Source of the DNA: Acidobacteriota bacterium
GTDB taxonomy: Bacteria; Acidobacteriota; Holophagae; Acanthopleuribacterales; Acanthopleuribacteraceae
DNA length: 64,000 nt
Direction of reading: 5' to 3'
NCBI GenBank assembly: GCA_020637335.1
Contig: JACJWC010000012.1
Span: forward strand, 1 to 64,000
The notes under the pieces are model-generated. The model was not told the origin of the DNA, searched no databases, and saw only the letters and a program-made list of their open reading frames with translations. Positions 33,684 through 42,152 of the stretch are shown piece by piece (the stretch's first letter is position 1; every line of letters starts with the position of its first letter). A program made the position numbers and the translations under genes.

Positions 33684-34676
33684 TTATTGTTCTTTGTCGA
33701 CTAAAACTGAATTAGGGTCTTTGGCAATGAGGGTATATAACTCAGCAGCCTTTCTTTTAATGTTAAAATCTGGGACCTCGGAATGCTTGGTCAAAATGAG
33801 GCCTACCATAAGGTTTTTTTCGAAAAAAAACAATCTCTCGCTATAGATCGATTGCCCACGAATCAATATTTCAACATCTTTGTAGAAGGCATTATCGGAA
33901 AACCCCTCCAATTCAGACTCCGTCTGCTCGCCTACCCAAGCGTTCAACTCAGGGTCCACGGAATCTCTAACCTCTTCATTTTTGGCTACTTGAAAGAATT
34001 TCTCACAACTCTTCTGGTCCCAAAACACTGCAATAAAAATTTGGACATTGCGATTAGTCGCTTCACCGAGATTTTCCCGAAAGTAATTGCGATTCTGATT
34101 GGCAATGTCGTAATAAAAGGAAATTTGAGCTTTTAATGGGCGTGGGTCTAATTTGACCTCTTCTATGACATAATCCGGACCTAAACAGGTTTTTACGCTA
34201 TCTTTGATGAAACCTTGTAGGGTTTTAAATTGAGAATATAACCTCTGAAAGTGCGAACTAAACCTTTCATTTTTGGCTCGAAAATATAAGTGGATTTTCC
34301 AATCTAACTCATTTACGGCCCCTTTCTGAGCGAGCTCTTGGTTCCAACTCTCCAATAAAAGCCCAAGATCAAAAAGTTCTTTTTTGAACGCGTCGTTCGC
34401 ATAAGTTTGGATTGAACGATCATCCAGAACAATGGCTTTTCCTGTTTTAATTTCCTCGTGAGGTACATCTTGGGAAGTCGCTGGTTCTTGGCAGCCGGTT
34501 TTGGACCAATCAACATCTCGTTCCAACAGCATAAACACGGAATCACCCAGGGCAATCCGGACCTTCCCATCGCTTTTTTCATAGCGATCACAGGAGATGA
34601 TTTTGCCGGTCTTGGCCAAAACAACCGTACACGGTTTGGTTTGGAACAAGAGCAGAAGGGTAAACATTAGATTCAT
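33684..34676 (-). CDS. Secreted or periplasmic protein of unknown function
   Basis: I do not recognise the family. The 330-residue product starts with a short signal-like stretch (MNLMFTLLLLFQTKPC). A small domain (VLAKTGKIISCDRYEKSDGK, VRIALGDSVFMLLERDVDW) follows, resembling the GGKxhxCDxxxxxG beta-motif of some acidobacterial periplasmic proteins. The rest is a charged helical region and an alpha-beta C-terminus. The ATG at 34676 has AAGGA upstream and is preferred to starts in the longer frame reaching 34892. The upstream part of that frame is likely noncoding. Confidence 0.6.
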   Translation of the reverse strand: MNLMFTLLLLFQTKPCTVVLAKTGKIISCDRYEKSDGKVRIALGDSVFMLLERDVDWSKTGCQEPATSQDVPHEEIKTGKAIVLDDRSIQTYANDAFKKELFDLGLLLESWNQELAQKGAVNELDWKIHLYFRAKNERFSSHFQRLYSQFKTLQGFIKDSVKTCLGPDYVIEEVKLDPRPLKAQISFYYDIANQNRNYFRENLGEATNRNVQIFIAVFWDQKSCEKFFQVAKNEEVRDSVDPELNAWVGEQTESELEGFSDNAFYKDVEILIRGQSIYSERLFFFEKNLMVGLILTKHSEVPDFNIKRKAAELYTLIAKDPNSVLVDKEQ

Positions 34677-34981
34677 GTCGGGGTCCTTGCCAATAAGCGC
34701 CCAATTGGCCAAATGGGTGAAAAAGCCCAGGTTAGGCATCGCGCAGCGCCAACTTTGCGTATCATTTCTCTGCCCTTTTGGTCGGGGTCCATGGCCGGAC
34801 CAAAAATCAAACGAATCGCCAAAAAGCAATCTGAAAACTGGATGGGATTCACCACTACTCACACCTTTTTCAAAAAAATTTGTTGCTCGCAATTTTATCT
34901 TATCGGGCGGTTTCGCACACCGGATATTTTGAGCAATAGCGCGGTGTCGCCTTTTTCGGCGCTGGGGGCATTACCGCTTGG
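34677..34981. other. Intergenic region between two divergent frames
   Basis: I see no convincing gene here; plus-strand frames over 34597-34932 are out of phase with the real gene and carry no ribosome-binding site. No repeat or palindrome stands out. Confidence 0.35.
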
Positions 34982-35200
34982 ATGGTCGGGGTCACATTAA
35001 TTGGGCTCATGAGTTTCGGTAATACACTGTTGGGCCATTTGGAAAGCTGGCTGATATTGGTTCTGGCCTTCATATTTTTATTGATTGGTCAAATCTCTTT
35101 TGGATTTCAGAAAAGATCGGATGATATCAAGACCCTTCACTCGATTTTGCAGAAGACCTTACAGCCACGAGCCAGGGAACCATGGGGCGAAATTCGCTAG
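34982..35200 (+). CDS. Small possible membrane protein
   Basis: A 72-codon frame with one clear hydrophobic helix (SWLILVLAFIFLLIGQISFG) and a basic C-terminal tail (RSDDIKTLHSILQKTLQPRA), so a small single-pass membrane protein is plausible. No good ribosome-binding site precedes the ATG at 34982; ATG 35009 is an alternative. It ends ten bases before the convergent oxidoreductase stop. Confidence 0.35.
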   Translation: MVGVTLIGLMSFGNTLLGHLESWLILVLAFIFLLIGQISFGFQKRSDDIKTLHSILQKTLQPRAREPWGEIR

Positions 35201-35209
35201 GCCGAGATT

Positions 35210-36184
35210 CTAAGATAGGCCGCGGACAACGATTTTACCGCCGGCCTGGTTGGCATCCATCAGGGCATGCGCCTTGGGCAGGTCCAGGAAGTCAAAAACC
35301 GGACCTGCTTTTACCTTAAGCGCGCCGCTTTCAATCAGTTGGACGTAGTTTTGGAAATCTTCCCGCTTCATATCCGCGGCCTCACCACTGTAGGAGGTGA
35401 GCTTGACCCCGGTTGGAATATCACCCATGGGATGAAAGTCCTTTAAGACCCATTCCCCTCCGAGAATACCGGTCATACACACGATACCACCCCGATCAAC
35501 ACAACGCAGGGAATCCAGCAAGGTCTTGGTGCCAATCAGTTCCAGGACGCGATCATAAGGTGTAAACCCTTGTTCCTGCATCGCTTGGTGGATTTGGCCA
35601 TCATCGACCCACACCTCGTCTGCACCAGCTTGCATCAATTCCTGTATCCGTTTTGCCGAACGCGTGGTGGTACCAACCCGCAAGCCAGCCCGTTTAGCCA
35701 GGGCCAAGGCGGCAAATCCGATGGATGAGGTGCCGCCCCGGATGAGCAGCGATTGGGCGCGCTCAATTTCCAACCCAACCGTGAGTGAACCATTGGTCGT
35801 TTGCAGCATTTCGGGAAAAGCGGCGAGTTGCGCCCAAGGCAACTCTGTCCGGATTGGGAAAATACAACTGTGGGGTACTAGCGTATATTCCGCGTAGGAA
35901 CCATCAAATTGGCGACCCATCCCGCCCATGATGGCGGCCACCTTTGAGCCGGGGCTCAGGTCTAAACCACCAGCCTCGACGATTTCGCCGACACATTCGA
36001 TACCTAAAACGCGTGGAAATCGGACGGTTGGCGAATCGCCTCGGCGCGTAAACCACTCCGAACGATTCAATCCAAACGCGCGAATTCGAATCAAGGCCCA
36101 CCCTGCTTTGGGTTCGGGGCTTTTAACATCCTCCAAACAAAACTGTTCCGGTCCTCCTGGCTGATGAATAACCCATGCTTTCAA
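35210..36184 (-). CDS. MDR-type (quinone-oxidoreductase-like) NADP-dependent oxidoreductase
   Basis: The 324-residue protein opens MKAWVIHQPGGPEQF and shows the medium-chain dehydrogenase/reductase layout: the GroES-like domain (RVLGIECVGEIVEAGG) and the Rossmann domain, whose nucleotide loop is RGGTSSIGFAALALAKRAGL. Zinc-binding cysteines are absent, as in the quinone-oxidoreductase branch, so reduction of an alkene or quinone with NADPH is likely. The start is a TTG six bases after GGAGG, stronger than any later start. It stands alone with convergent neighbours. Confidence 0.9.
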   Translation of the reverse strand: MKAWVIHQPGGPEQFCLEDVKSPEPKAGWALIRIRAFGLNRSEWFTRRGDSPTVRFPRVLGIECVGEIVEAGGLDLSPGSKVAAIMGGMGRQFDGSYAEYTLVPHSCIFPIRTELPWAQLAAFPEMLQTTNGSLTVGLEIERAQSLLIRGGTSSIGFAALALAKRAGLRVGTTTRSAKRIQELMQAGADEVWVDDGQIHQAMQEQGFTPYDRVLELIGTKTLLDSLRCVDRGGIVCMTGILGGEWVLKDFHPMGDIPTGVKLTSYSGEAADMKREDFQNYVQLIESGALKVKAGPVFDFLDLPKAHALMDANQAGGKIVVRGLS

Positions 36185-36431
36185 GCGCCACCTCCGTTAT
36201 GGAAAAATCGTTAACTATTTTGTCAGTCTAAACCAGGAATCTAGAATTCAAGCAAACGACTCAGGATTAACAGGAAAACATTTGGCAAGCTGAGCCCAAA
36301 AAACCAAATTCAGAAATGAAATCAGAAGACTGATCCGAACTAGAACAGGGGAACACAAACTTTTTTACAACTTTTTGTTGGGGTGGGGCTGCACATTGTG
36401 TGTTAACCCTTAAAGGAGACGGAGAACAAAA

Positions 36432-37529
36432 ATGCGAAATATCTTTTGGGGCTGCGCCGTTCTTTTGCTGGTTTTAAGTTGTAGCTCCAGTGACTCGAAC
36501 AATACTGAACAAAATACGCCACTGGTTTGGGAACCCCAAGCTACGGGCGAGTGGCCGGTTGCCACTCCGGAGGCAGCCGGTTTTGACCGGGCGCTTCTGA
36601 TGGCCTGCTTTGAAAAGGCTTCTTCAGCCGGTTTAGACTCCCTGAGCGTGTATCGCAACGGCGCCCTTGTCGGGGAATCTTACTTTCACGGCTTTAGCGC
36701 TGCCAGTCCCCACCATGTTCGGTCGGTCACCAAAACGGTGACCGCCCTGCTGATTGGGATCGCCTTGGAACGGGGTGATTTAGAAAGTGTGGATCAGCCA
36801 ATTGGTCCCTTTTTCGCCGATGAAGCGCCGAATCTCTCAGCCGAAAAGGCAGCAATCACGATTCATAACCTGCTGACGATGACGAGTGGTTTTGAATGGG
36901 ACGAAAGCAGTTCATCCGGGTACACCGACTGGGCAAATTCAGCCAATCCCATCACATATGTCCTGAACAAGCCGTTGGCCCACCCTCCGGGCGTCAGCTT
37001 TACCTACAATTCTGGGGCAGTCCATTTACTGGCGGTGATCTTGACCAAAGCAACGGGCATGGACACGCTCAGCTATGCCCAGTCCCACCTGTGGCAACCG
37101 TTGGGCATTGAAACGCTTCGTTGGGAGAAACTGGCGGACGGCAATTACAACGGCGCTGCGGGCCTGGAATTAAGGCCGCGCGATATGGCAAAGGTCGCTT
37201 CAGTCCTGCTGGCGGGCGGCACCTGGCAGGGAAAACCGGTCGTTCCGGCCACCTGGGTGGAAGGTATGGGCACACCCACCCGTCCAGGAACCGTTACTTT
37301 TGGCGCTTTGGAAAATATCAATTATGGTTATTTGTGGTGGTTGGGATCGGGCTCCGGTCATCCAATGCAATTGGGATGGGGTTGGGGCGGGCAATTTATC
37401 GCCACCTTTCCTGATTTGGATTTGATCGTAAGTACGACCTCAAAATGGCAGGTCCAAGCCAACGAAGCAGATCGCCAGGAAAAAGCCAATCTGGATATCA
37501 TTATCAACCAAGTAGTTGGCGCCCTCTGA
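36432..37529 (+). CDS. Lipoprotein serine hydrolase (beta-lactamase fold)
   Basis: The 365-residue protein starts with a lipoprotein signal (CAVLLLVLSCSS; lipobox LVLSC). It carries the SxxK motif SVTK (VRSVTKTVTALLIG), the YxN-like YNS (TYNSGAVHLL) and GWGWGGQF in place of the KTG/HxG motif. The fold is that of class C beta-lactamases and D-aminopeptidases, and secreted homologues hydrolyse esters, amides or peptidoglycan peptides. The ATG is preceded by AAAGGAGACGGAG. A DoxX gene follows downstream after 103 bases, possibly in the same transcript. Confidence 0.9.
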   Translation: MRNIFWGCAVLLLVLSCSSSDSNNTEQNTPLVWEPQATGEWPVATPEAAGFDRALLMACFEKASSAGLDSLSVYRNGALVGESYFHGFSAASPHHVRSVTKTVTALLIGIALERGDLESVDQPIGPFFADEAPNLSAEKAAITIHNLLTMTSGFEWDESSSSGYTDWANSANPITYVLNKPLAHPPGVSFTYNSGAVHLLAVILTKATGMDTLSYAQSHLWQPLGIETLRWEKLADGNYNGAAGLELRPRDMAKVASVLLAGGTWQGKPVVPATWVEGMGTPTRPGTVTFGALENINYGYLWWLGSGSGHPMQLGWGWGGQFIATFPDLDLIVSTTSKWQVQANEADRQEKANLDIIINQVVGAL

Positions 37530-37632
37530 CAATTCCATACCGCTCCTAGTGCTGAAACAATAGCGGAATTTGATGAAAGGGCAAAGCGTGTTTTAATGCA
37601 GCCCTACCGCGTAAAACCAAGGGAGGGAATTC

Positions 37633-38046
37633 ATGAAAAATGTCTGGTTCCAATCAACCTGCACTGATGCACTGGGCGGCCTGACCATTGTGCGCGTTGC
37701 GATTGCGCTGATTATTGCGGTTCATCCCTTGCATGGACTTCTGCACCCCGCGGATATCAACGGTTTTGGCGGGTTTTTGAGCAGCCAGGGCCTGCCGTTC
37801 GGGGTCGCGTTGGCTTGGCTAACCATTGGGACCCAGGTCCTGTGTAGCCTGGCCCTGGTTTGGGGGCGCTTCGTGGTTCCGGCCTGTTTTGGCCATGTGT
37901 TTATTTTGGCTTTGGGCCTCTGGTTCGTTCATGTCCCAAATGGTTGGTTCGTCGTCGGGGCCAGCACAGGCGGAATGGAATTCAGCGTGACCCTGATTGC
38001 GGCCTTATTCGGGGTCCTTTGGTCGTACTGGCCGCGAAAGTCATAA
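37633..38046 (+). CDS. DoxX-family membrane protein
   Basis: The 137-residue protein has four membrane segments and the DoxX pattern: IVRVAIALIIAVHPLHGLLH, the GLPFGVALAWLTIGTQVLCS helix and FILALGLWFVHVPNGWFVVG. DoxX proteins are small integral-membrane proteins linked to quinol or thiol redox chemistry in some systems. The ATG has AAGGGAGGGA upstream. It follows the lipoprotein serine hydrolase. Confidence 0.85.
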   Translation: MKNVWFQSTCTDALGGLTIVRVAIALIIAVHPLHGLLHPADINGFGGFLSSQGLPFGVALAWLTIGTQVLCSLALVWGRFVVPACFGHVFILALGLWFVHVPNGWFVVGASTGGMEFSVTLIAALFGVLWSYWPRKS

Positions 38047-38195
38047 AACTCGGGAACGACTTGATTTTAGGGAAACGGCCCAGCATGTGTTGGTTAAACC
38101 CCATGGGATTATGAATCCTAGACTCCCTCGTGGTCTGGCGCTGAACTCAAAAACGCATCGGGAAACAATCGGGAATCGCGCAATCGTTAATGTTT

Positions 38196-38224
38196 TTGGC
38201 CATTGGCTAAGAGTCCTGTAGACT
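38196..38224 (+). promoter_or_regulatory. Promoter-like pair immediately before 38232
   Basis: TTGGCC (38196-38201) and TAGACT (38219-38224) are spaced by 17 bases. Transcription would start about at the ATG (38232), and no ribosome-binding site is present, so the message could be leaderless. Confidence 0.4.
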
Positions 38225-38231
38225 GAGTCTC

Positions 38232-38738
38232 ATGATTACAATCAATTTTCTCGCTTTGAGCTGCCTCCTAACGGGACCCATCCAAATTGGCATTGGACTG
38301 GGCGCACTATTCGAGGAGGCGGAACGGATTCACCCTTCTCTTTCCCTTTCGCCTATCCACCGTTTTGTGCCCCGCCATGTTGATCCAAAAGTAGTAACCC
38401 AAAACCCGCAGCTTTCCTCGGACCCAGCATTCATCGAGGCCATTGCGCATAGCGGGTCCCAGGGCAATCTCAGCGCAGTGGGTATTCGTGCAGCACTTTA
38501 TGTTCTGTACCGCGGTGAAAAAGATGTGGGTTTTTACGGCTTAGAAGCTGAGTCGTTAGCGGAAGCAGACCACTTGGAATCCGCTTTACGCAAAATTTGG
38601 GCGCACAATGAAAGCCTTCATCGGGCCCAGGTCCATCGGGCTGGTTTGGTGGTGGTCGTCGTCTGGACGGATGGCATCGCCCTAGAAGACTGGTTATCCG
38701 TCAACGAACGGGTGGACCAACGATTATCGGGCCTATAA
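38232..38738 (+). CDS. Hypothetical protein, possibly leaderless
   Basis: I do not recognise a family. The 168-residue product has a hydrophobic N-terminus (MITINFLALSCLLTGPIQIG) that may be a signal peptide, then a soluble alpha-beta region (FEEAERIHPSLSLSPIHRFV, IRAALYVLYRGEKDVGFYGL, AGLVVVVVWTDGIALEDW). The ATG at 38232 lacks any ribosome-binding site. A -35/-10 pair ends just before it, which suggests a leaderless message. Confidence 0.55.
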   Translation: MITINFLALSCLLTGPIQIGIGLGALFEEAERIHPSLSLSPIHRFVPRHVDPKVVTQNPQLSSDPAFIEAIAHSGSQGNLSAVGIRAALYVLYRGEKDVGFYGLEAESLAEADHLESALRKIWAHNESLHRAQVHRAGLVVVVVWTDGIALEDWLSVNERVDQRLSGL

Positions 38739-38954
38739 CCTGATTTGAGGCCAAGCCTTGCCTTAAAAGGCCCAGGCTTGAAGCGAAATGAATTGTGTGG
38801 GTCCCGCCCGGTTCCCTTCGCATTCCGTGCACGGACCAGCCTGCAAAATCTGAATGAATGGCATGAAAAAAATCGATTTGCCAAAACAAGCGCCTTGGCC
38901 CAAATAATATTGTTCCCAATGGGTTTTCAGTTATGGACCAGGTGAGGAGCTTGC

Positions 38955-39488
38955 ATGAATCCGAGTTTGACCAATCGGCTTGCCCAACACGCAGACCTTG
39001 ATGCAATCAGAATGTTGATGGACGCATCGATTGCCGAATTGCAGAAACCGTTTCTCAACCAGCAGCAGATTGCATCCAGCCGACTGATCATGGGACTGGA
39101 TACGCAGCTTATCGATGATGGCACTTATTTTATTGTGGAAACCCAAGGCCAATTGGCGGGTTGTGGCGGATGGAGCCGCCGGGCCACATTGTATGGCGGT
39201 GACCAATCGCCCGGCCGTGATGCGGCGCCGCTCGACCCAGCCCGGGATCCAGCACGGATCCGTGCGATGTACACCCATCCCCAACACACCCGAAAAGGTG
39301 TCGGTCGCCTGATCCTCCTCCTGTGCGAGCAAACAGCCCGTTCCGAAGGCTTTAAAAAAGTGGAATTGATGGCAACGCTAGCCGGCGCAAAACTCTACGC
39401 GGCCTGTGGTTACGAGGCCTGTGAACACCTGAGCGATGATCGGGGCGGTGTCCCGGTCCCTTTGTTGCGCATGACCAAGTCCCTTTAA
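38955..39488 (+). CDS. GNAT-family N-acetyltransferase
   Basis: The 177-residue protein shows the GNAT fold: an N-terminal DLDAIRMLMDASIAELQ helix, the strand IVETQGQLAGCGGW, and the acetyl-CoA loop in IRAMYTHPQHTRKGVGRLIL (Q/RxxGxG/A form). YAACGYEACE is near the C-terminus. Substrates range from amines to protein N-termini, and the acceptor is unknown. The ATG has GAGGAG upstream. It stands alone. Confidence 0.9.
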   Translation: MNPSLTNRLAQHADLDAIRMLMDASIAELQKPFLNQQQIASSRLIMGLDTQLIDDGTYFIVETQGQLAGCGGWSRRATLYGGDQSPGRDAAPLDPARDPARIRAMYTHPQHTRKGVGRLILLLCEQTARSEGFKKVELMATLAGAKLYAACGYEACEHLSDDRGGVPVPLLRMTKSL

Positions 39489-39542
39489 ATTCACATGTTT
39501 AGGCAGGGTTCGTGCAACTTGCTTAAGGAGGGCGGGCCGTTT

Positions 39543-40265
39543 TTATATTTGTAGCCGCTCAGCTTGGATCTGCCGATGAAAATTTTGGTAATAGGTTTCC
39601 CGCAAAGGCCCGACCCGAGCAGGCGCGAAAGAAAAAAACAGGCTGGGCCTCGCTATTTTCGAGCGGTTCCAATCACTTCCATGAACGGCAAGTCCATCAA
39701 AAACCAAAATGTCCCCGACCTGTAAATCCATATAGGTTTTATTAAACCTTGTAACTTCAGGTTCGTCCTGACCAAAACGCTGGACAAGCTGAGTCTCGTC
39801 TAAAAGTCGATCCAGCTTTTGATCGGCAAAATAGAGGCCGCCATTATTGCGGCTCATCTGTTGTAAGGGCACAAGTATGGTAACAAATTGGTTGGGATCC
39901 ACGGCCAACCCATGCCAGTAGGTCGCGTCTTGGTGTGCTCCATAGCCGGGTGTTCCAGGCGGCTTCAGGATGAGCTTGTCCTTAAAAAATTGGGCGTTTT
40001 CACCCATCCACGCACGCGCAATGTCGAGTAAAGCCTCTGAATGACCCATGGTATTTACGGACGGAATGTAAAGGCTGGCTGGATCGAGTCGGTCCCAGAC
40101 CCAGTGGGATCCATTTTGTCGACCTTGAATATACGGGTTGGGTTTTTCGAATAAGGCACGGTTCATCGAACACCAGGAATGGCAATCGTGCCATAGGCGT
40201 TCGACCTCCGTGGTTGGTAGAAATTTTTGAAAAATTTGCCAGCCTAATGGATTTTTTTGAACCAT
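39543..40265 (-). CDS. Phytanoyl-CoA dioxygenase (PhyH) family oxygenase
   Basis: The 240-residue protein has the PhyH-type Fe(II)/2-oxoglutarate motifs: HxD in YGAHQDATYWHGL, the distal His in FDGLAVHGSDWNRS and an Arg after it (IARPSLFFSF) that would bind 2-oxoglutarate. VTILVPLQQMSRNNGGLYFA forms the core strand pair. Members hydroxylate small molecules and are common tailoring enzymes in natural-product clusters. Its start overlaps the GNAT gene by 22 bases, and it is the last gene of the ATP-grasp/GNAT/PhyH set. Confidence 0.88.
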   Translation of the reverse strand: MVQKNPLGWQIFQKFLPTTEVERLWHDCHSWCSMNRALFEKPNPYIQGRQNGSHWVWDRLDPASLYIPSVNTMGHSEALLDIARAWMGENAQFFKDKLILKPPGTPGYGAHQDATYWHGLAVDPNQFVTILVPLQQMSRNNGGLYFADQKLDRLLDETQLVQRFGQDEPEVTRFNKTYMDLQVGDILVFDGLAVHGSDWNRSKIARPSLFFSFAPARVGPLRETYYQNFHRQIQAERLQI

Positions 40266-40978
40266 TCCGTCACCTTTCCCACGGTTTGAAAGCCCAAGCG
40301 TTCATAAAGATTTTGTTTTCCCGAACGCAAAGAGAAGCAGCCTGCCCATGCACACTGTTGAAACCGCTCCAAACAGGCTCCAACAATGGCAGAACCGCAA
40401 CCGTTCCTGCGGTGTGCAGGATGAACCCATAAATTTTTTAGGCGAACCCATTGAGATTTTGCCTGAGCACCAATCGCACCTACCACCCAATCCCCCTGAA
40501 AAGCCAAAAAGAATTGGTAACCGCTGGCCTGACGACTTTTCTCAAATGCAATCCAATCATCGGCACGGTGGAAGCGTCCATCGCTTGCCGTTTGACTGGT
40601 GCTAACCAGATGGCTTTTGAGCGCCCAATCCGCATCGGTTTGGATCTGCCTTAATTCTAGGAAGCTACTGCTTGGACGGTTTGGCGCTAAGGCCATTAAG
40701 TATTCAATTTTGGGCTGGAACCCGGGTTTTGGTCCATCGAAGGTGGTGTAAAGCCGAATAAAGGAGTAGCCCGCTCCGCTCAATTCATCTTCAAGCGCCC
40801 TCAGAACCGGACCCGCCATTGGAGCCCGCTCCCAAACAATGCAGCCGAGTGGCGTATGTTTGAGATCGGGTTGGCATACACGCAAATAAGCTCCCCGATC
40901 CTCAAACTGGCCGCCCCATTGAAAGTAGTGGCGATCACTATCGATTAAGTGCTGATAATAATCAACTTGGACTAACAT
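40244..40978 (-). CDS. GNAT acetyltransferase with extra N-terminal domain
   Basis: The 244-residue protein has a C-terminal GNAT domain: WVVGAIGAQAKSQWVRLKNL, WVHPAHRRNGCGSAIVGACL (the acetyl-CoA loop) and NLYERLGFQTVG. About 110 residues precede it (MLVQVDYYQHLIDSDRHYFQ..) and do not match a family I can name; a divergent second GNAT repeat is possible. It overlaps the gene before it by 17 bases and the gene after it by 22 bases, so all three are one translational unit. Confidence 0.82.
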   Translation of the reverse strand: MLVQVDYYQHLIDSDRHYFQWGGQFEDRGAYLRVCQPDLKHTPLGCIVWERAPMAGPVLRALEDELSGAGYSFIRLYTTFDGPKPGFQPKIEYLMALAPNRPSSSFLELRQIQTDADWALKSHLVSTSQTASDGRFHRADDWIAFEKSRQASGYQFFLAFQGDWVVGAIGAQAKSQWVRLKNLWVHPAHRRNGCGSAIVGACLERFQQCAWAGCFSLRSGKQNLYERLGFQTVGKVTEWFKKIH

Positions 40979-41987
40979 GGATCAACCCATCTCGGATCGT
41001 CTGGTGTAAACTTTGCGTTCTTTTGCCAATCTGCCTTTTTGCGGCCAGGAGATTGAGTGGCCACATGTGCAGCGCAAAATGAGGGTTGGCTTCCCACAAC
41101 ACAACCTGGCCATCGGCTCGGGTCGAATAATCGATCGAAACCAGGTTCTGTTGAAGTGCTTCACTAGCCCGCAAAAGGACTTCGCGGTGACTGGTCCAGG
41201 CTTCGAAAAATGCAAAATCGGCTTTGAGGAAAGCTTCAATTCCGCGATTGCCCATCATTCTGCGCACGGGGTTGAAACTCCGGCCATGCCCAAAAGTGGA
41301 GTTTTTGCTGCCCACGATCGGGTCAAGTGCAAAAAAGACGTGGTTGTTGCGTACTTGATCTGCCATAACCAATGCCCGTTTCTTGTGATAGTGCGTCGAA
41401 TACGGCGGCGTTTCATATCCCATCCGCGTATCCATGAAGGGGGATGCAGCTATTGGAAAAACCAAATCAACAGGGTTGAGCCCCTTCAGGTCTTTCTCCT
41501 GGTCCACCCATTTCATGGCCTTCTGGGCGTGCAATTGATCGGCGCGCAGGATAAGCGGATACGAAAAAGTTTGGGCCAAATCCATCAATTTTTCATAGCT
41601 CTCAATGCGGGTAACGGGTGGGGTTAGCAGGCCTGCATCCAACCACATTTTGGCCTGAACCGATTTGATCGAATGGGATAGGCTACTCGGTGGGTTAAAC
41701 ATTTTGATGGCCCTCCGCTTGGCTTCTTCTTCCAAAGCAAAGGCATCATCGAAACACGCCGGAAAGCGTTCGCGCAAGGGGTCCTGCAGCCAAAATACGA
41801 CGCAATCAATGTCAGACAAATCGGGAACATGCTGTCCCGTTTCCCAAAAGACAAAACGGGCAAACAGGTTGGGTGAACTGCGCCGAATCTCCTCGATAAA
41901 AGGCTGGAAATAAGCCGGCCTGAACCGCTTCATTCGAATTTTTGGACCCCGACCCGAGCCGTGGCGCACAAACATTATTTTGCCCAA
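40962..41987 (-). CDS. ATP-grasp-like ligase domain protein
   Basis: The product (about 341 residues) shows ATP-grasp features: FNPPSSLSHSIKSVQAKMWL followed by TPPVTRIESYEKLMDLAQ in the N-terminal lobe, the FSYPLILRADQLHAQKAM lysine region, and the metal-binding tail VSIDYSTRADGQVVLWEANP (acidic and Asn pattern). This is like ATP-grasp peptide or amide ligases, though the match is distant. Starts at GTG 41993, TTG 41987 and ATG 41975 are possible; TTG has GAGGG seven bases upstream. With the downstream GNAT and PhyH genes it forms a candidate small biosynthetic operon. Confidence 0.7.
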   Translation of the reverse strand: MGKIMFVRHGSGRGPKIRMKRFRPAYFQPFIEEIRRSSPNLFARFVFWETGQHVPDLSDIDCVVFWLQDPLRERFPACFDDAFALEEEAKRRAIKMFNPPSSLSHSIKSVQAKMWLDAGLLTPPVTRIESYEKLMDLAQTFSYPLILRADQLHAQKAMKWVDQEKDLKGLNPVDLVFPIAASPFMDTRMGYETPPYSTHYHKKRALVMADQVRNNHVFFALDPIVGSKNSTFGHGRSFNPVRRMMGNRGIEAFLKADFAFFEAWTSHREVLLRASEALQQNLVSIDYSTRADGQVVLWEANPHFALHMWPLNLLAAKRQIGKRTQSLHQTIRDGLIHVSPS

Positions 41988-42095
41988 GATCACACCCTCA
42001 ACCTAAAGATCCCATTTTACTCACAAACGTTTTCAGCTGGCATAATGAAGCCAATACCGTATTAAAGTGAATCGAGTTTGTTTTTGAGGCGGAGG

Positions 42096-42152
42096 ATGAT
42101 CGTGCACTTTTTTTCCATTTGGATCGCGGGCCAGCAAGGGCGATTACTTTGA
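42096..42152 (+). CDS. 18-codon leader ORF overlapping the serine hydrolase start
   Basis: The only good ribosome-binding site here (GAGGCGGAGG) precedes ATG 42096. The 18-residue product reads MIVHFFSIWIAGQQGRLL and ends with TGA at 42150-42152. A TTG in the hydrolase frame at 42149-42151 overlaps this stop (TTGA), so translation could be passed on by reinitiation. The peptide itself is not recognised. Confidence 0.4.
   Translation: MIVHFFSIWIAGQQGRLL

Noticed and set aside
34597..34932. Plus-strand 111-codon frame
   Set aside because: It is antisense to the 5' part of the gene at 33684-34676 and its upstream region, with no ribosome-binding site.
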